51,664 nt of DNA, from positions 1 through 51,664 of the forward strand of contig CBDUYN010000058.1 in the NCBI GenBank assembly GCA_965371445.1. Reading direction: 5' to 3'. Position numbers and translations under genes: made by a program. The notes under the pieces are model-generated. The model was not told the origin of the DNA, did no database searches, and saw nothing but the letters and a program-made list of their open reading frames with translations. Position 1 is the stretch's first letter; every line of letters begins with the position of its first letter. This document shows positions 46,767 through 51,664 of this stretch, piece after piece. This stretch comes from DASWIG01 sp965371445 (GTDB lineage Bacteria > Acidobacteriota > Thermoanaerobaculia > Multivoradales > J023).

Positions 46767-49556
46767 ATGCAGATCAAAGCGCCTTTCCACCGTTACCGCT
46801 TCCTCAGCCTGGCGCTCTTTCTGGTGATCCTTCTGGCCGGTCTTGGCGGAACCAGCTTCCAGCACAAGGTCGACGCTTTCCAACCCCTGGGCTTCGAGGT
46901 TGTGGCCCAGGCGGGGGCATGTCGGGTCATCGGAGCGAGCGGGCCGGCCACGGGTCTCGTCGTCGGCGACGACATCCTCATGGTCCAGGGCCGGCAGTTT
47001 ACGGACCCCGCGGAGCTCCGGGAGCTCTTGGTGAGCCGTCCGGAGAGCGAGGTGCTGGTGCTGCGCGGCGGCAAGCTCCTGGAGGTTGGCTACGAACGGC
47101 CACCTCTGGCGATCCAGTTTCCCTATCTGATCCTCGCCGCGGCCGGCCTCCTTTACCTCCTGATCGGTCTCTACACCACGCTGAAGGACGGTCGGTCTGC
47201 GGCGCGGCTTTTCTTTTTCTGGTGCTTCACCTCGGCGGCGCTCTACATCCTCTCCCCGGTCGCCGCGCCCCAGGGTCTGGCCGAACGTGGCGTCTTCCTG
47301 GTCGACCAGCTGGCTCGCACCCTGCTGCCGGCGTTGACCCTGCATCTCTTCCTGGTCTTCCCGACACGCCTGCTACGCGCTTCGGCGTTGCGCTTCGCCC
47401 TGCCTGGCGTCTACCTCCCGGCGGCGGTGCTCTTGGGCTACCACGTCGACCAGGTCTTCGGTGGCCGCGCCGTCTTCGGCTCCTCGGAGCGTCTCTTGAC
47501 CTGGGTCGACCGGCTGGAGCTCCTGCTGATCGTCGGATTCTCATTCCTGGCGGTCTTGCTGCTCGTCGTGCGGCTTGCGGCGCGTCCCGAATGGGAGGAG
47601 CGGCGCCAGATCCAATGGATCACGATCGGCCTGGTGGGCGGGTACGTCCCCTTCTTCGCCCTCTACGTCGTCCCGTTCTCGTTGCACCTCGCCTGGCCCG
47701 AATGGACGACGCTCGTGGGGGTTACGCCTCTCGTCCTCGTGCCCCTCGGGTTCTCCTACGCGATCTTGAGGTACAAGCTGTGGGACATCGGCGTCATCCT
47801 GCGCGACACGATCTCGTACTCGCTGACGGTGTTCGTGGGGATCTTCGGCTTCCTCTTGATCCACGCGGGGATCCAGCGCGGCCTGGGCGAGGAGATGGCG
47901 ATGGCGCGGAGCTTTCTGACCTTCGCGGCCGGGATCTTCATCGCCGCCGTCCTGGTGCCGACGCGCGGCGCCATTTCCGCGGGCCTCGAGCGCTGGCAGT
48001 ACCGCTCTTCCCTGTCCCAGCGCCGGGCGCTTTCCAAGCTTGGCGGAGACCTGCTCCAGGAGCGCGACCTGGGACGGTTGTGCACGACGCTCCTCGACCA
48101 CCTCGAGGAGGGTCTCGCGGCCCATGCGAACCTCTACCTCGTCGAGAGCATCAGCGTCCTCGCACCCGTCCGGGGAGTTCCCGAGCTACCGGCTCACCTC
48201 GGTCTGAACGACCTGGGCGAGGACCTCTGGCACCGCGACGTCCGTGGCCTCTCGGGGGTCGAGCTGCCGGCCGAGGAGCCGAGCGCCGAAACCCGGCTTT
48301 TTGGTGCCGGCTACCGGTACGCCTTTCCCCTTCGGGTGCGTGAGCACCGCGTCGGGATCCTCTTCGTCGGCTACCGCTACGACCACGAGCCACTCACGAG
48401 CGAGGACCTGGAGCTCACCCGCGGCCTTTTGAACCAGGCGGCCCTGGCGCTCGAGAACGCTCAGCTTCTCGCCGAGGTCCACCGCCGGCTGCGCGAGGTC
48501 GAGCGTCTGGAGGAGCACAATCGGGGCATCATCGAGGCTTCTCCCGCCGGCATCGCCGTCGTCGACAGCCGCGACCGGGTCGTCATGGCGAACCTCGCTT
48601 TTGCGACGCTCGTGGGCCGGCCGGAAAGCGAGCTCAAGGGCACGCGGTTGGCGGATCTCCTGGCGGTCCGCCCCCTGCCCGAGCCCGAGGACGGTCTGCT
48701 GGAGGTGAGCTACAGCGAGCTTTCCGGACGCGAGCACCACCTCCAGATCTCGACCGCGGACTACGAGAAGGGTCCCGGGGAGGAGGAGCTCAAGATCCTC
48801 GTCGTCCAGGACACGAGCGCGCGGGTCGAGATGGAGACCCAGCTGAAGGAAAAGGAGCGCCTGGCATCGCTCGGCCTTATCGCCGCCGGTGTCGCCCACG
48901 AGGTGAACACACCGCTGACCGGCATCTCGAGCTACGCTCAGATGCTGCTCGCCGGCGTCCCGGAAGAGAGCCCCCAGTACGAGATCCTGAAAAAGATCGA
49001 GCGGCAGACGTTTCGGGCGGCGCAGATCGTCTCCAACCTCCTGGAGTTCTCGCGCAACCGGCATGACGAGCTGGTGCCGGTCAACCTCGCGGCGGTGCTT
49101 GACGAGAGTGTTCGGCTCCTCGACGAGCGTTTCGCCGAGGCCGGGGTCGAGGTCGATTACTCGTCGAGCGCGGCCCGCGAGGCCGTCGGCACCGTGCCGC
49201 GCGTCCTGGGCCACGAGGGCGAGCTCCACCAGGTCTTCACCAACCTTCTGGTCAACGCCGTCGACGCCATGGCGGCCAAGGGTGAAGGCGGACTTATCCA
49301 GGTCGGCCTGAAGCGCCGCGGCGAGCGTCTGGAGGCCTCGATCTCCGACACCGGCCCCGGCGTCCCGGCGGAGCGTCTGGAGCGCATCTTCCAGCCGTTT
49401 TTCTCCAGCAAGCTGGGCAAGGGCGGCACCGGGCTGGGGCTGGCCATCACCCACAACATCGTCCGCCGCCACCGCGGCGAGATCCGGGTGACGAACCACG
49501 GCGACGGCCCGGGCTGCACGTTCACCGTCGAGCTACCCCTCCACCGCCGCGACTGA
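46767..49556 (+). CDS. PDZ-7TM-GAF-PAS hybrid sensor histidine kinase
   Basis: 929 residues. N-terminal TM (~12-30), PDZ-like segment (~60-105: GLVVGDDILMVQGRQF), then a multi-helix membrane region (~115-405). A GAF-like region (~430-565) precedes a PAS (~590-705: GIIEASPAGIAVVDSRDRVVMAN). HisKA carries AHEVNTP with the phospho-His. HATPase shows NLLVNAVDAM, SDTGPGVP and GGTGLGLAI. It has no receiver domain and no response regulator directly beside it. The sigma-54 promoter upstream suggests nitrogen- or pilus-type control. The signal is unknown. Confidence 0.85.
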   Translation: MQIKAPFHRYRFLSLALFLVILLAGLGGTSFQHKVDAFQPLGFEVVAQAGACRVIGASGPATGLVVGDDILMVQGRQFTDPAELRELLVSRPESEVLVLRGGKLLEVGYERPPLAIQFPYLILAAAGLLYLLIGLYTTLKDGRSAARLFFFWCFTSAALYILSPVAAPQGLAERGVFLVDQLARTLLPALTLHLFLVFPTRLLRASALRFALPGVYLPAAVLLGYHVDQVFGGRAVFGSSERLLTWVDRLELLLIVGFSFLAVLLLVVRLAARPEWEERRQIQWITIGLVGGYVPFFALYVVPFSLHLAWPEWTTLVGVTPLVLVPLGFSYAILRYKLWDIGVILRDTISYSLTVFVGIFGFLLIHAGIQRGLGEEMAMARSFLTFAAGIFIAAVLVPTRGAISAGLERWQYRSSLSQRRALSKLGGDLLQERDLGRLCTTLLDHLEEGLAAHANLYLVESISVLAPVRGVPELPAHLGLNDLGEDLWHRDVRGLSGVELPAEEPSAETRLFGAGYRYAFPLRVREHRVGILFVGYRYDHEPLTSEDLELTRGLLNQAALALENAQLLAEVHRRLREVERLEEHNRGIIEASPAGIAVVDSRDRVVMANLAFATLVGRPESELKGTRLADLLAVRPLPEPEDGLLEVSYSELSGREHHLQISTADYEKGPGEEELKILVVQDTSARVEMETQLKEKERLASLGLIAAGVAHEVNTPLTGISSYAQMLLAGVPEESPQYEILKKIERQTFRAAQIVSNLLEFSRNRHDELVPVNLAAVLDESVRLLDERFAEAGVEVDYSSSAAREAVGTVPRVLGHEGELHQVFTNLLVNAVDAMAAKGEGGLIQVGLKRRGERLEASISDTGPGVPAERLERIFQPFFSSKLGKGGTGLGLAITHNIVRRHRGEIRVTNHGDGPGCTFTVELPLHRRD

Positions 49557-49637
49557 AGCGACGCGTCTCCCCTGCCTCAGGACGGAGCCGGTGACGGCTT
49601 TCGTCCCGCGAGCTGCTATGCTGGTGCGGGAGCGCTG

Positions 49638-51236
49638 ATGACCAGGAACCCCTACAACTGGCAGAGTCACAGGCCTCGGCCCGAGGTGCCGCGCACCGAA
49701 GTGCAAGAAGCCGCCGAGGTCCTCCGGGACAACGGCAGCGCCATCGTCCTGGGCGGACGCGGCATGGGCAAGAGCGTCTTTCTGGGGCAGCTCAAGGCCG
49801 AGCTCGAGCGCGAGCCCGGAATCCGAGTGGTCCTCGTCGAGGCGCCGCCGCCCGCGCTCACGGTCGAAGCCTGTCTCGATGCCATCGCCCGTCAGCTCGG
49901 CCTACCGCGAAATCCGTTTGACTCCCGAGAGATCTTCGACGAGCTCTTCTCCCGCGACGACGCGCCCGAACGGCTCGTTCTCCTCTTTGACGAATTCGAC
50001 CGTTACGCCGAGAAGGGCGACCCTTCGGCGCAGCCGCCGGGACGGGGCTTTTTCAACGACCTCGAGGCGTCGCGCCGTTCGTTGCCTCAGCTCGGCCTCC
50101 TGGCCGTCGGCTCGATCGGCATCTTCATCTTTCGCGACGTCCTGGGCTCGAGCTTCCTGTCGCGAGCGCTACACCTGCGGCTGCGTCCTCTCGTGAGAAC
50201 CGACGCCCAGGCGCTCTCCACTCCATTCGCGGAGCGCGGAACGCCTCCCTCCGAGGACGTCTTCGACGCGCTCTTCCTGGCGAGCGGCGGTATCCCAGCG
50301 ATTCTGACCTATGGCCTGCAACAGCTGTGGAAGCTCGACCGGGAGGCCACCGCGCGCGACGTCACCGCGATCTACAAAGACTTCGAAGAAAAGCACGAGG
50401 AGTATCTGCTCGACCTCTTGAGGGCGCTCATGGATCCGCGTCTCTCCGACGCTCCGCTCGGCGTCCTGGAGCGGATCCGGCAGGGTCCGGGTCGGATTGC
50501 GCGTAGCGAGCTCGAGGAAGCGCTCGGAAAACCGACGGGTGTCCTGAAGCTGACCCTCTCCGACGCCCTTCGTCTCTTGGAAGCGGTGGGCGCCGTGCGG
50601 CTCGAAGGCTCGCTGGTCCACGACAACCCCTTGACGGTCCATCCGATCGCGAGCTTGCTCAACCTTTCCCGAAGCTCCGCCGTGGAGGACGACCTCCGCG
50701 CCGACTTCCTCCGCGACCTGACGGAGCTGCTTGCCCAGCTCCACCGTTCGAGCGCCGACTTCTTTCGTCCAGGGACGCGGACGGGCGAGGGCAAGCGTCT
50801 GGTGCCGGAATCGGTCTTCGCGGCCCACCTGGGGCTCGGCTTCGAGCTCCTCGGCTGGCGCTCGGAACGCGAAGCGCAGCGGGGTGCCGGACGCACGGAT
50901 CTCTTGCTGCGCCGCAACGGCGACACCCAGGTGGTCGTCCTGGAGGTCAAGCTCTGGGGACGTAACGACTACCGCGAAGCACAGCGCCAGGTGGAGAGCT
51001 ACTGGACCGACGACGTCGCCGCCGGTGCCGTCGTCCAACTGACGGACGCGGAAGTCCCCGACTGGGAGGAGCGGTACCGGCGCGAGTGTCTGGAGCCCCT
51101 GGGTGTGACGGCGACCCAGGAGAACCCCGTCGAGGGGTCGCCGATCCGGGCGCGATTCCACTGCACCTCGGCGACGGATGACGGCCTCGACGTCGGGGTG
51201 GATCACTTCCTGCTGCGTCTGCCGCGGCGTTCGTAG
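49638..51236 (+). CDS. AAA (ATPase_2-like) protein with C-terminal PD-(D/E)XK nuclease domain
   Basis: 532 residues. Walker A GGRGMGKSV (39-47), Walker B LVLLFDEFDR (113-122) and sensor-like LLAVGS (154-159) give an ATPase_2-type domain. A winged-helix-like part (~265-345) follows. The last ~150 residues contain GRTDLLL and VVVLEVKLW, with Asp421 and Glu436-Val-Lys438 giving the D-x14-ExK of a PD-(D/E)XK nuclease. Families of this layout occur among mobile and conflict-related genes. It starts ATG after GGGAG, and is followed by a palindromic repeat patch. It is a different ATPase from the one at 16866, though of the same broad class. Confidence 0.8.
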   Translation: MTRNPYNWQSHRPRPEVPRTEVQEAAEVLRDNGSAIVLGGRGMGKSVFLGQLKAELEREPGIRVVLVEAPPPALTVEACLDAIARQLGLPRNPFDSREIFDELFSRDDAPERLVLLFDEFDRYAEKGDPSAQPPGRGFFNDLEASRRSLPQLGLLAVGSIGIFIFRDVLGSSFLSRALHLRLRPLVRTDAQALSTPFAERGTPPSEDVFDALFLASGGIPAILTYGLQQLWKLDREATARDVTAIYKDFEEKHEEYLLDLLRALMDPRLSDAPLGVLERIRQGPGRIARSELEEALGKPTGVLKLTLSDALRLLEAVGAVRLEGSLVHDNPLTVHPIASLLNLSRSSAVEDDLRADFLRDLTELLAQLHRSSADFFRPGTRTGEGKRLVPESVFAAHLGLGFELLGWRSEREAQRGAGRTDLLLRRNGDTQVVVLEVKLWGRNDYREAQRQVESYWTDDVAAGAVVQLTDAEVPDWEERYRRECLEPLGVTATQENPVEGSPIRARFHCTSATDDGLDVGVDHFLLRLPRRS

Positions 51237-51372
51237 GGCCTTGTGGAGGACTTGGAGATCCGTAGGATGGTCAAAGCAGCGGAGCGACATGGAATCCTGG
51301 AGAACGGACTTGGGAGTTGCGGCATGACCTCGTGGTGGACCTTGGACTGGAGGACCGGATCGTCCGGGACCC

Positions 51373-51530
51373 ATGTTTATAGATGTAGTGACATCGCGTC
51401 CCGGGTTACTACATGTAGAAACGCGAGTCCCCATGTTGCTACATCTATAAACATCCGGGATGTTTATAGATGTAGCAACATGTTTATAGACATGGACACA
51501 AGTCAACCATGTTTATAGATGTGGAGACAT
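51373..51530. repeat. Patch of 22-bp palindromic repeats
   Basis: ATGTTTATAGATGTAG(T/C)(G/A)ACAT-like units lie at 51373-51394, 51460-51481 and 51509-51530 (ATGTGGAGACAT end), with an inverted copy at 51433-51454 and a partial copy at 51480-51494. They are AT-rich against the GC-rich flanks. The surrounding 51237-51624 has no convincing gene; a GTG frame at 51243 runs through the repeats. Confidence 0.75.
51432..51482. repeat. Perfect 51-nt palindrome
   Basis: Two 25-nt arms (51432-51456 and 51458-51482) are exact reverse complements around a single G at 51457. The arms contain the 22-bp repeat unit in opposite orientations. It could be a binding site or a cruciform, or a mobile repeat end. 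No T-run follows, so it is not a simple terminator. Confidence 0.85.
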
Positions 51531-51624
51531 TTCACGCGCCGCATATTACAGATGTTGGGCGGCGCGAAAGGCTTGTAGCAGAGGCGACAGAGATTTCAGA
51601 TGAACAAAGGATGGAGATTCGAAG

Positions 51625-51664
51625 ATGGCAAGGAAGATTAAGACAACTCAGAACCAGCCCCGGA
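51625..51664 (+). CDS. Start of a gene running off the window
   Basis: ATG at 51625 opens MARKIKTTQNQPR and continues to the edge without a stop. GGAG at 51613-51616 is 8 nt upstream. Only 13 codons are visible, so no function is given. It lies directly downstream of the palindromic repeat patch, which may be its regulatory region. Confidence 0.45.
   Translation, partial: MARKIKTTQNQPR

Noticed and set aside
51243..51518. GTG frame of 91 codons through the repeat patch
   Set aside because: No ribosome site, codes through palindromic repeats, Cys/Ser-rich odd composition.
51373..51530. CRISPR array
   Set aside because: Repeat units are in both orientations, unevenly spaced and partly overlapping, with no uniform spacers or cas genes.

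Overview
The window is GC-rich DNA from a Gram-negative bacterium. It carries lipid A-core heptose genes, a TonB-dependent receptor, several outer-membrane barrels, a type IV pilus machinery and SecDF-YajC. The mix points to an Acidobacteriota chromosome: a GWxTD protein with the VWFA-related acidobacterial domain, a PATAN/DUF4388 protein, a soluble Ser/Thr kinase, FmdB and DinB proteins, and frequent TTG/GTG starts. I infer phylum level only; a 16S or marker-gene search would be needed to place it.

Layout. 1-1.0 kb: a 5'-truncated IS200-like (REP-associated) transposase among GC-rich hairpin repeats. 1.0-13.4 kb: housekeeping genes (small TPR protein, pilT-pilC-pilS-pilR, hemG, esterase/folK on the other strand, yajC-secD-secF). 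13.5-20.0 kb: a minus-strand block that looks like a composite immune locus inserted upstream of the heptose kinase. It holds a truncated AAA copy, a PtuB-like HNH nuclease, a PtuA-like ATPase, a fragment of the heptose-kinase gene, a membrane AAA ATPase and a TIR-domain protein. 20.2-22.7 kb: hldE1/hldE2/heptosyltransferase. 22.9-29.5 kb: pilB, the GWxTD/VWA protein and a TonB receptor. 29.5-35.4 kb: kinase, secreted protein, BFN-PDZ lipoprotein, GH113-like lipoprotein, PATAN protein. 35.4-39.5 kb: a tight minus-strand operon of amidase, MamK-like actin, chorismate mutase-prephenate dehydrogenase and sirtuin. 39.7-44.3 kb: methyltransferase, DinB, FmdB, diguanylate cyclase, tRNA-Ala(GGC), barrel protein, ComF. 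44.6-51.2 kb: outer-membrane barrel protein, a sigma-54-type promoter, a PDZ-GAF-PAS histidine kinase, and an AAA-PD-(D/E)XK protein. The window ends in a palindromic repeat patch and the start of a gene that runs off the edge.

The most unusual part is 13.5-20.3 kb. It reads as two tandem cassettes of the same plan: AAA ATPase, then effector, then the first ~100 bp of the heptose-kinase gene. In cassette 2 the effector is a TIR protein whose C-terminal ~160 residues form a shared domain. In cassette 1 the TIR core is gone, but its first ~15 residues, its leader DNA and the same ~160-residue domain remain. That remnant is fused to a Septu PtuA-like ATPase followed by a PtuB-like HNH nuclease. 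The sequence thus seems to record an effector swap on a common adaptor domain. A second notable item is a MamK-family actin with no magnetosome genes nearby, in an operon with a peptidoglycan amidase.
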